From: Clytia hemisphaerica
Taxonomy: Eukaryota; Cnidaria; Hydrozoa; Leptothecata; Clytiidae
NCBI GenBank assembly: GCA_902728285.1
Contig: CACVBU010001155.1
Location: 200,093-264,092, forward strand
Length of the DNA: 64,000 bases
Direction: 5' to 3'
The stretch's first letter is position 1, and every line of letters begins with the position of its first letter. This document shows, piece after piece, positions 49,901 through 61,900 of the stretch. Both the position numbers and the translations under genes were made by a program. The notes beneath the pieces are model-generated. The model was not told the DNA's origin, searched no databases, and saw only the letters and a list, made by a program, of their open reading frames with translations.

Positions 49901-52900
49901 GGAAAGGCAAGCTGACTAGAGCAAGAAAGTTAGTCATTACAAATGTTATGCGTAGACCGTCCAATAAGGAGCAACAAAAACCGATGCTTAAACGACGTAA
50001 CTTTTTCGCACCGTCTTTAATTCTAGTCACGTTTGTACTGTTTGTGGTGATTCCGGATTCATTGAATCTCCTGTTTCATTACTCAAAGACATTGCATTGG
50101 AGTGAAGATACACAAAACATTTTATTGTGTTTATATAGTATTGGTTTCATTATGGACGGGCTGATTTATATTTTTCTACAGAAACATTTGAGAGTAATAT
50201 TTTGGAAATTGTTTTCAAGACGTAAATGGGTCCAACATGTTACTTCAACTTCAATGCACGGCAAAAGTGCCGCCGCTGGTGGTGATATACACAAAGAAAC
50301 TTCTAATTGAAGGTGGCACCCTTCATTACGTCATCATTACGCAAAACTTTTTGCCTTCATCACGATCATGAAAATTTCCGAAATTTGATCATTTTTTCGA
50401 GAATGTTTAAATAAAAGCTATTTAAAAAAACCGAGTTCATTTTTTTCGTCTTCATTTTTTATCTTCTTTTTCTAAATTTACGGTACTTACCTATAACAAT
50501 CCAAATCGATCAGATTGGTTGAAACTCAAAGTTATGATGTAATTGGCCTAAATCAACTGATCAGTGCTCTCAGAAAAAGCGTTTGATTGTTAGCGTCTAG
50601 ATCTCGAGATAATTCCATTTTTAAGGTGGATAAATATGCTGAAAACTGCCGACTCAACAAATAACATCGATAATTTTCAATATTTAAACCAAAATATCTC
50701 GAGATCTACACATCGAAAGTTAACAAACAATACCATTTTTGGATACTAATTAATCAGGGCTCTATGAGAACGATTTTTCCTAAAAATTCTCCCAGAAAAA
50801 TGCTGACATCATCAGAAAAAAGCCAGAAACGTCGATTTTTCGCCTTAAAAATGCCATTTCTCGGCATTCTTAACAAATAAGCCCATTTTTCTTTATTTAC
50901 TTTTCACGTTGAACCCGTTGGTAGCCTCAGATATTTGATTTTCAGACCTAAAAAAAAACGTTAATAAAGGCGTTAGTAAAGGACCCTTGGAGCATGGACC
51001 CTTGATAAGTTCTGCCGATTCACTAAAAATCGATTCACTCGAAAACTGTAGGAGATTCGAAGGGCAAATTTTTTTTGTCAATTCTACACCCTTTTTGGAA
51101 CAAAATATCAAAAATTTACCCTAATCTAGGGGGTGCCCTACGAAAACCTGTTTAAGGCTTTTTCTGAATCTCGGACGCGGGTCTATTCATTTATTCAATG
51201 TTGTACTCAATTCGAACAAAAAAGAGCAGTATCTAGTCTTACCATCAATAAAAACTTGAAGTATTTTTGGTTTTTGATTTTTTTATCTTCTATTTTAAAA
51301 AGACGCTTCGGCAAATATTTAAAAGATATTTGAAAACATTTGAAAATTCGTAAAAAAGTGTCACGATACCAAAAGCATGGTTTAACTCCTTGTTAATACG
51401 TGAAAAACAGTTTTCAAACTACAATAAAACTTCCGATGAATAGCGTGTCCGCTAAAAGGCAAAAAACTCTGAATAGGGGAAATTTCATTCTCACCAGCCA
51501 TTTCCTAGTAAAATTCTCATAAAAAGTATCCAAAAAGCCTTATCATCCCTCTCCAATTTTAGATGATATTGAATATCAAATTTGTCACAAATTTTTAAGA
51601 TTTTAACTGGACCAACGAAATCATAAACCAATGGCACTTTAAGTCCAAACCCACCACCTCGACTCAACCCTCTATTCAGTTGGTTGTGTTTAAATTATAA
51701 GTTTTAGCATCCCTAGTTAAAAGTACTTTAAACTGAAATTTAATATTTTCGATACCCTGACATGGCCTAATTTTAAAATCGAAACTCTTAGAAAAAACAA
51801 GCAACATGCTGAATGGACCTACCTGATGATGAAAGTTAGTTAGCAATGCGAAAAGAAAAATGAAAAAAATCAGTCAGAAAATATAGCATTTAGCGAAAAT
51901 ACACAACACAATAAATTCATCATTGATTGTTGATGGGGGGAGAGAGAAGGGTTGTAGGGAAAAAATAAATAGGAAGTTCTGGTCGCAAAAATCAGTTTTA
52001 TTGACAATTGAATCATGCATTGTTATCAATAATCAAATTGGTTGATCCTCCTGAATGAGTTCAATAAAAATTTCAAACACAGAAGCGACTTCATTTTATT
52101 TTCATAAAATCAAAATTTATTTAATTATTTAGTTATCAATAATGTTTTTGTGTGAAAAACATAGAAATACAAGGAAAAAAACCAATGAAAATCTGCAAAA
52201 ACGGCGATTTCCAGCAACCGGAAAAAAAATTTTCTCAAAAATCGAACTCGGCCATTTTTTGAGCATTGCTAATACGCATCTTTCTGCAAAAAATCAGAAA
52301 AAACTAAAAATGACAATTCGAGAAAAAGTCAAAAAACCGGTTTTCCGGCATATTTCCGGCATTTTCGGCCGGAGATGAATTTTTTCGAAAATCGGGCTCA
52401 GTCACAATTTAGGTATTGACATTTTGCATCAGTGTGCAAAATTTCATGAAAAAATATAAAGTACAGCTCAAGAAATTCAAGAAATACCGTTTTTCCGGCG
52501 AAAATCGGCTGTTCCGGCGTGTTCGCGATTTTTTAGAAAGTTCCGGCTTCAAAAATCAATTTTATTGAAAATTGAAACATGCTCGATGGTGGGCATTGCT
52601 ATGGATAATCTTTTTGAATGAAAAAACAACCAATTGTACGGAAAAGTCCAATGAAAATCCAGAAAAACGGCGATTTCCGGCATATTTCCGGCATTTTCGG
52701 CCGGAAAAAATTTTTTCTCAAAAATCAGACTAGACCATGTTTTGGGCATTGTTAATACGCATCTTTGAGCAAAAAATCAGAAAAAACTAATGATGAAATC
52801 TCGAGAAAATGCCGAAAACCAGTTTTTCCGGCATATTTCCGCCATTTTCGGCCGGAAAAATTTTTTTTTCGAAAATCGGGCTCCGTCACATTTTGGGCAT

Positions 52901-55900
52901 TGCCATTTTGCATCATTGTGCAAAAAATTAGAAAAAACTAATGAGCCGATCCCGAGAAAAGCTGGCAACAGACGAACGGACGAACGGACGAACGAACGGA
53001 CAAGGGTTAATTTAAAGGACTACCTTAGGTAGGTCCAAAAAACAAGGCATTTCTAATCAATGGACAATAAACCGATTCCCCGATGGTATATTAACTAGAC
53101 TGCACAGTATCATACTTTAACACACAGTGGAAACCACGTTTGATGTTGGCAAACTTAAATTTACTTTTCTTAAGCTGATTTGATTGACGACTTTTCAATA
53201 CCAGTCTTTTTAAAAAAGAAAAATATTCCACAATGTTCATCAGTCATCATCTCTTAGCATCTACCAAGACGTGAAGGAACTGAATTATCAATCGATTTTC
53301 AAAAACAATTTTTTTGAATTCCCTAATGTTTGTTTATATGTCAGGGGAAAACCCGCATTTAACAATTGCAAAAAATTTGGATGACAAAACATTCGAAAAG
53401 TATAACCAAAGGGCTTTCCAAATATGTGTTATGGGGTTTCCTTTTGAAGAATGTGGTGATTTTCGAACGAGAAGAGATTGCATAATTTATGCCACGTCAG
53501 TTTCCCCAAACAAACAGAACGTCAATTTTATTGATTTTTTTTTCGAGTCAGCAACTGACGTGATTGACGTGATACATATTTGGTCTTTTCTTAATAAGAT
53601 GTTCTTTTGAAAACTCGTTGAAATATGTGTCAGCCTCCAACAAAAACAGCAGTGGAGACCGTTTGGAAGTGACCGGAGAGCTGGTACATTTCCTCAGTAA
53701 AATGGGTTTCGTGGAGGCAAAAGCTTATGTAGAGGGGCTTTTAACGAAGGCTGGGTGGATTGGGTCATATGCGCATTCCACTCATTGGTCCATCAGGAAG
53801 ACGGGTGAAAGAATTGGGAAGAAGCTCAAAAAGAACAACTCGACAAATCGCTACAAAATCAAAGGCCAGTGGCACAGCTTTGGAACACCTCCCTTTTCAA
53901 TTGCAACATTGCAGGTATGTTGCGATATTCCCTACTCTTCTCTTTTGTCACGCCTCAAAGAACTTGATGACATAAAGAATCGATAATATTCTAGTTGCTC
54001 TCCTATTGGCTAATGAGGGTCATCTATCAAGCAGTTATTGGACAAAGTCGAATTCAATATGCAAAAATATTGTGCGTGCGAGAAAAGGTATTGGACGATG
54101 CTTCGCCTAGTCCAATATCTTTTCTCGTAGCCCAATATTTTTCATATTGGGTGAGACTGCGGCTAAATAAATGGTTTATTATCCGTTCATCGCTAAAATA
54201 TTTCTCGTTTTCAAACATAATTCCAATTTATGTGCTCGTAAATCTGATTTCTTGGTAGTTTTTTATTCAAAAGTCTTATTTCTATTTTGTGACGTAACGT
54301 CAAGAAGAAGATGCTCAATTGTCATTGAACTCGTTGTGTGACGTCAATTTTTGAAATATGTAGCCTCCATTTGACCCGCTCCCTCTGACATCACGCAGAC
54401 AATAGACGTAAACTGCTGCTAAACCCCGTTTCCCCCTTCATGTTATGAATAAAGTCACTCATTTGATATCTTATGTTTTTAGAATCCACAAACCAAAGGT
54501 GCGAAACCCCCTTCAAAAAGTACAAAAGTGGACAAAGTAGCTCTTTCTGGCTGAAAAACACTATTTTCAAGGTTCTATAATATCTTGAGTTAGGTACAGA
54601 AATAACCTGTACTCGCAATATATCTCTAATCTTGATTTTTTGAGAGCTTTCCAAAAATATACAACAGATCCCTTTTTTATCAAGCTAAAATTTTCAAAAA
54701 AATTGGCAACCATGTTATTTTGATTCTCCTACCCTTAAGCTTTCCAAAAATGTATAACAAGTGCTTTAACTAAAAAAATCGAACAACCTCGAAAAATCGA
54801 ACAAATTACCCCTTACTATAATGTTATTGTGAATGAAAATCTGCAAAAACGACGATTTCCGGCATATTTCCGACATTTTTGGCCGCAAAAATATTTTTTC
54901 CTAAATCGGACTCGGCCATGTTTTGGGCATTGCTAATACGCATCTTTGTGTAAAAGATCAGAAACAACTAATGATAAAATTTTGAGAAAATACCAAAAAA
55001 ACCGGTTTTACCGGCAAATTTTTTTTTCGAAAATCGGGTTCCGTCACATTTTGTGCAAAACATCAGGTCCGAAAATGTAGCGGTTGTCTATTTTTTTGGA
55101 TAAGGCTTTAGCTGCTAGATTCCAGGGCTTCAGAAGATATTTAGTATTCAAGAATGTCTATAATTCAAAAAGATTTAATCATTATACGTTCTCTTTACAG
55201 GAAAGATGAAGCTTGCAATCGTATCGATGTTGTCATTCTGTTTGTTCTTACAAACCCAAGCCGAAGAAGACATCCCAAATAGCAATGATAGACAATGTTC
55301 AAAAAGTGGCCAGTTTTGTGTTCATGACGATGCTTGCTGCCGAGAAAAAGGCAAATTCGTTTTTTGCGACCATGATAGACTAAAGTGGAACTATTTCACT
55401 GATCCCTTACACAATATAAACTGTACTCACTCGTTCGAATTTTCACGAAATTCATTTGACATATTGATAAGTAAATTGAAGAAACAATAAAAAAGTGATC
55501 ATCGAAAAAAAAAACGTGTCTTTGAAGTCTACTCATTTTGGGCTACATACTGTACTCACAGTTAACTATCCAAAATCCTGTTCAACAATCAAACCCTAAT
55601 CCGATTGGTTGAAATCTCTAAACTATGATGTAATAAAGCCAAATCAACCAATCATATAGTGAATTGATTGTTGGGCGGACTTTTAGATAGTTAACCGTAA
55701 GTATGATATCAGATTGCTTTCGCTTTCGATATTTGGTTTTAAAAGAACTATCTTTCCCTTACCAGCAAAAAAACAACAATTTCTCTGAAACACAAGCTCG
55801 CTGTGATTGCAAAATCATAGATATTTCTACGCGTTCGACCCTAAGAGAGCTACTTTTCGTTTTTTTGTTTTAACAACCTCTAGAGACTTGGAAAGTTAAA

Positions 55901-58900
55901 GAACGTACCAGTAACTATATTCGCCCAAATACTCGTCTAAAAACTCTTTGGTATTTTATTAAGGAAAAGTCTCTCCAAACGCCCCAAAACATTAAAATGC
56001 TCGAAAAAAAACACGAAAAATCTTGAAAAAGCTGTAGTCTTTTTTGCCACGATTGTTTGCCTATAACTCAAACAATTTAAGCAATAGATTTGTGCCTTTT
56101 TCATTGTTTTGATCATACCAAATGCAGAATAAAGCCTAGTTTACAAGCATGATACCTTAAAGGAAGAAATTTTGGCGGGAATTTAATTTGGCGGATGGCC
56201 GAAAAAGTTTTTTCAGAGGGAATTTAATTTGGCGGACGACTGGAAAATTAAACTTGAAGGGAATTTAATTTGGTGGTTGTAGGATATGTTTGGCCAAAAT
56301 CGTTATCAAATAAGCAAAAAAACATGTTTTAAGGCCTGAAAGAGCACCAATTTAGGGGAATGCGTTAAATGAAATAAATTTGGCGGGAATTTAATTTGGC
56401 GGATGGAGGAAAAAATAAATATTTTTTAAAGAACAACGCGAGGGAAACGAGCACGAAATTTTTGGATATTTTCTCTCTTTTGGCCGAAAAATGCCATATC
56501 TAAGGTGTAAAAGAGCAAACGGCTCATTCAAATTTCCACGCAATACACTGATTTCGAATTAATTTCTTTTTTGCTTTGGCTCCAAGTAATTAACACGAAA
56601 AAATATCAAGTAAATTTGACCTCTGATTATCTGAAAAGACCCTCGAATAAAAACCCTCGAATAATAATAATAATTGCTCCGGCCTAGGAGCCTTTAATTC
56701 TCTCTTCCGACAACGGTCAAGACATTTTTTTTTGTTTATCTAATCCGATGATCTATTCCGATTTTGAAAAACGGATTATCTGGATTCTGATAATATTGTG
56801 ATTTGATTTAGAAAAAGATGGCTGCCGAAAGTGGGCTAGCTGACTGTGTAGCGAATGGGCAAATCTCAGTGAAAAATTGATCATTTTCATCATTATTCAT
56901 GATGTTTTGGACATGATTTATGAGAAGTTTGATGCATACTGGTTCTCTAACAATGTGGAAAGACTTTGGAGAAATTTTGGCCATGAATCGTCAGCTGATC
57001 GAGTGCTTAAATCTCGCATATGGCTAACTTCTCTTCTAGACACTGAAAATCATAAAACTCTAACTTGACAATGAAACTTCCAAACACACAGCTATTGGAA
57101 TTCAAAAGAAAATACTAAAATTACAACATTACAGTGCAAATTTGAAAACGATCCGAGTAGTTTTTGTGGTGTTATGTGTATGGCTGAAAATGATGTAAAA
57201 TGATCCTGTTTTGTGTATTCATCATTGTTGACTGGCGACCCGTTCCTTTTGATTTTTCAAACCCGACACAGATTTTTTACAAACATAAGACTATGAGAAT
57301 TCAATAGAGAATACTAAAACACAATTCCTGTGTAAATTTGAACAAGATTGGAGAAATTTTCACATTGTTATGGCTGAAAATGATCGTTTTTGGACTTTAT
57401 CGTAATTTCATCGCGGCTGGCGACCGTTCCTTTTGATTTTTCAAACCCGACACAGATTTTTTACAAACATATCACTATGAGAATTCAGTAAAGGATACTA
57501 AAACACAATTCCTGTGTGAATTTGAACAAGATTGGAGAAATTTGAACAGTGTTATGGCTGAAAATGATCGTATTTGGACTTTGTCGTAATTTCATCGCGG
57601 CTGGCGACCGTTCCTTTTGAATTTTCAAACCCAACACAGATTTTTTACAAACATAACACTATGAGAATTCAGTAAAGGATACTGAAACACAATTCCTGTG
57701 TAAATTTTAACAAAATCGGAGAAATTTTCACAGTGTTATAACTGAAAATGATATTTTTCACATGGACTTTGTCGTAATTTCATTGGTTGGGGCGACCGTT
57801 CCTTTTGAAGATTTTTCAAACCCGAAACAGGTTTTTTCCAAATATACCGCTATTTATTACATACACACTATTGTACCATTTTATTTGGATTGTCCTACTC
57901 TCCTCCATCCCAACAGAAAAAATAACGCTTAGCTAAAAGCTGTGGCCTCTACCGGGTGACCCACGAAAAAGTTCAGACGTTTCCCGACATCCTGAGGCCG
58001 AACAAATGTCCCAAAGTGCTTGGAGTTTTGATATTTAGAAAGTAGATATCCTAACTTAAAATTTGAGCTATCACTTTTTAAATTTGACCAACTTGTTCTC
58101 TACTTATGAGCTTTTAAAGTCAAAATTCACTTTTCGGAAAGTGTAAAAAACACGTAAAAAAGAGGTATTAAATTTATGCAATCAATTAGAAAATCACTTA
58201 GAAATTGACTTATTTAGAAAATCACTTACAAATTGACTTATTTAACGAGTTTTATGACATTGATAATTAATAAAAACACCTTTAAAAGTAGTTTTTGTTT
58301 AAAACAAGACTAGTTTTTACAAAAATTGGCGCTTTTGTAGATTTTTCAGATTTTTTTCAAAAACTGTATATCAAAAACGTCTAAAAATACCAAATTTGAT
58401 ACCCCTTTTTTACGTGTTTTTTACACTTTCCGAAAAGTGAATTTTGACTTTAAAAGCTCATAAGTAGAGAACAAATTGGTCAAATTTAAGAAGTGATGGC
58501 TCAAATTTTAAGTTAGGATATCTACTTTCTAAATATCAAAATTCCAAGCACTTTGGGACATTTGTTCGGCCTCAAGACGTCGAGAAACGTCTGAACTTTT
58601 TCGTGGGTCACCCGGTAATTTAGGCTATTTTTCTCCCCAAAATTTTATCCAGACAATCAAATCAACGGCGCATCATAGCTTCGCTATTGGCAAGTTTAGA
58701 AAAAAATAAATTTATAAGAACTTGGAAATATTGACTTCTAAATGTTTATCTCCTTTAGCTCCAATTTTTTAGTGGAGGATGAGTGGGCGAGGGGTGGGAT
58801 TGGTTCTTGAGGCAAGAAAGTGCATGTGTAATCACTTAGAAGAGCTAAACTTCCAACTGGTTTATTTATTCGTTAAGATTATTTCTCATACTCGCTCTGC

Positions 58901-61900
58901 AATAGAATTATTACTTTGCTTTCTGATCTGTTCTGATTACTAGTTTGTGGGCAACGTTCTAACACAACTAACTCAGCAAACTCATCTTTCACATCTTTTA
59001 ATCTTTTTAAGCCGGAGCTTCCAGCGCAGCTGGTTTATTCGAATTTCTCTCTAATTCGAAAAATAAGATTTCCCGTTCGCAAGAGCAGACTGTATCATCT
59101 AATCAAAGAATTTATAATTTACTTGCTATTTCATGTGCCAATTACACGAAATCTAAACGGCGAACCCGAATTTTAAGCCCGTTTATCACATTACATACTC
59201 TGCACCAGAGCGTATCTCACGTACAATGTAGCGTGCACGATTTTTTCATAAGAATATCAAAAATCTTTGAGCCCTTCGGTTGTTCTTAGGTTTTCGAGTT
59301 TTAAGCCTAAAATGTTCTTGACATGTTCTTATTTTCGCCATTTTGCGAACATTTTTGTCCATTTTCCTTAAAAATCAGATGTTTAAGAGACTGCAAAGCC
59401 TTTTTATGTTCTTAACTTGTTCTTAAGATTTAGGCCATCGAAGCCTTATATTTTTATATATTTCGTTTATATAAAAAAAAGCGTGTAGTAAACACATTAC
59501 AAGACATATTATGTCCATTTACAAGACATATTATGTCCATTATCATTTCAACTTTTTCATCCCTACTCTTATTTTTTTGTTCTACTGGTAGAACTGCGAT
59601 TCGTGCATTTAACTTGAATAAATTCTAAATTTCATTTCTAAGTTGCTTTCATTTTCTTTTTACAGAAGTTTGTTGTAGGAAAACTATCTCTTCCCTCTAC
59701 CTGCAAAACTCAAGCAAAATAGATTGAATCTCTGCTATAAAACCGTTGACGATTGAAGGAAAAGTTTCTCCAAAATTTTGGAGAAGAACAACAATTTTTC
59801 GGTCTTGATGGCTTCAATCATATGGCCTGAAATCTTAAATTTTATAATACAACGTACCGTGAAAAGAAGCCCTTAAGGGCTACATACACCACGCAAAATA
59901 TTGTCAGACAATATATTAACGATATATTGCCGAGTGCCGGCAATATATTGAAAAGGTGTTCGCAATATAATGTCAGCTTGATTTGCAATTTTCCAACAAT
60001 ATAGGGAGATTGTTTACAAAAAGAAAAATCTTTTTTATAATAGAGCACTTGTTTTTTAGTTTTTACATTACGGTCCGAAAATGATATTGTCAAAATATTG
60101 TTCGTCAATATATTGATTGTGTAGCCTAATTAGCTCTTTACAATCAAAAAATTACACCGAGCTCTCCCTAATTCGAATCATTTACGAATCTCTCTGAAAT
60201 TGCAACAAAAAGTGATTTCCCATTCAAGTCGATTTTATGCTCCAAAAAGAGATCAAAAAACTATTCTTACCATGCTGACGTCTTTCAAAACCGCACGTTG
60301 ACCACGTCGCCATCTTGGTCATGAAATGAAATTGTGTTGGTGTGACGTCATGCTTTTGCATGAAATCGAGGCCAACGTAAGTGTCCCACGTGCAACGATG
60401 ATAACAACATAATGCAAATAAGATACCGTGTAAATTCTCACGAAATTTGTTCGTTGTTTTGCTTCTCTTTTCTGACGGTTCTTCCCCTGAAGAATTACTG
60501 TAGTAAAAAGGTTTTCAAAATCAGTTTCTTTGAAGTTAAACACATTAGAAAGTGCCTTATCGAAAACCAAACAACGGAAAATACTGGGTATTTATTTAAC
60601 TTTGAATTTCCTAGCTCTACGTATTTTAAGCAATTTATATATTGTAACGTTTTAATTTAATATTTAATTACTATTAAAAAAAAAAAAAAAAAAAAAAAAT
60701 ACTGGGTGGATCCACACTGGTGCTGGAAGTTGCTTTAAGATATGGGAACAAAGAATTGCAGGATCTTCTCCTTTGTCTCTTATTATGCGCGATCTAGTCT
60801 AGCAAGCCAGACGACTAATTCAGACATAGTAGAAATCATGAACTTCTAAAATAAAATAAAGCAAAAAAGTAATGGAGGGAACAATTTTAGTCGTCTAGAA
60901 ACCTTTGTGCACTAACTCCAAACAAAAGAAAAGTGTCAATATTGTAATTATAATTTTTTCCTGCTCAAAAAAAATTCTTGAAAAAAAAATGTGTGTGGAA
61001 AGTGTGTGTTAAAGGTTTTTTATTTGAGTTGATTTTGTTTTGAGAGTTTGTTGTTGCTTGATAAATTGTTTTCTCGCTACGCAAGTTTCTGCGTAGCTAG
61101 CCGGGGTATCTATAAGGCTGGAACACCGGATTCTTCCAGTCGTTTATACAAACTAAATCCCGTGTCATTATTTGTGTTTATTATTAGTATTACATGCATT
61201 ATAAACGACTCCAGTCTATGCGCGATCGTGTCTCAAGCAAACTTCGAGCCAAAAACTATTAACGATCTCGTTTTAATGGTAAAACAGTAGTTTTATGATC
61301 GAGAAGACAACCATGAAATGTGTATATCAATGTGAATTCGTTGTATTTCAAAAAGTTAGGTTCATTGTTTCAACGTTTCAAGTTGCCTTAAACCTATCCC
61401 GAAGAAAAAGACAATACGTAATTACACTCGCTTGAACGTTTCACGCACATCAGCTCATGAAGTAGTAAAAGCTCTTCTCCATCCTATAGACTTTCCTTGT
61501 TCCATCATCAACAAAATATTTTTATGATTTATACACGTCAAGGCCATTAGCTGTCATGAATTTTGGATTCATGAATTTTGGATTCAAGAATTTGATGAAA
61601 TGAGGGTACCTTTTGTTGTTTTGATCGTTGAGTAAACACCTTAGTGAAAGATCAGTAGCACCTCCACACAGATGTTTTCCGATCGCCAAGATGTTTGAAA
61701 CCTCTCCATTATCTTTTACAAGTGCATCCACTTTATCTAAAGATTGCAGGAGAAAAAGACATACACGTTTGCTTTTTTTATTAGAACGTCTTAATTCATA
61801 CTAAGTCTTGATTTGCTTCTATATATTTGACAATTTTGAGCTTAAGATGTTTTTATTAGCGTTCTTAGAGCTTATTTACCATAAAATATACAAAGTTACC

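Larger units (their letters stand above)
44553..60270 (-). other. 15.7-kb TRMT13 intron hosting opposite-strand genes
   Basis: Contents in order: MITE relatives (46390-46605, 46816-47066), a MITE (48755-49017), the GPCR gene, inverted repeats after it (about 50500-50750), TTTCCGGC repeats, the two-exon candidate, the dispersed repeat, the small secreted protein, a satellite (57125-57840) and a fold-back (57952-58615). 44700-46300 and 47100-48700 show nothing I can assign. Confidence 0.75.

Noticed and set aside
52790-53032. 80-residue frame with RTDERTNERT repeats
   Set aside because: Translation of the (ACGG/ACGA) microsatellite and TTTCCGGC repeats.
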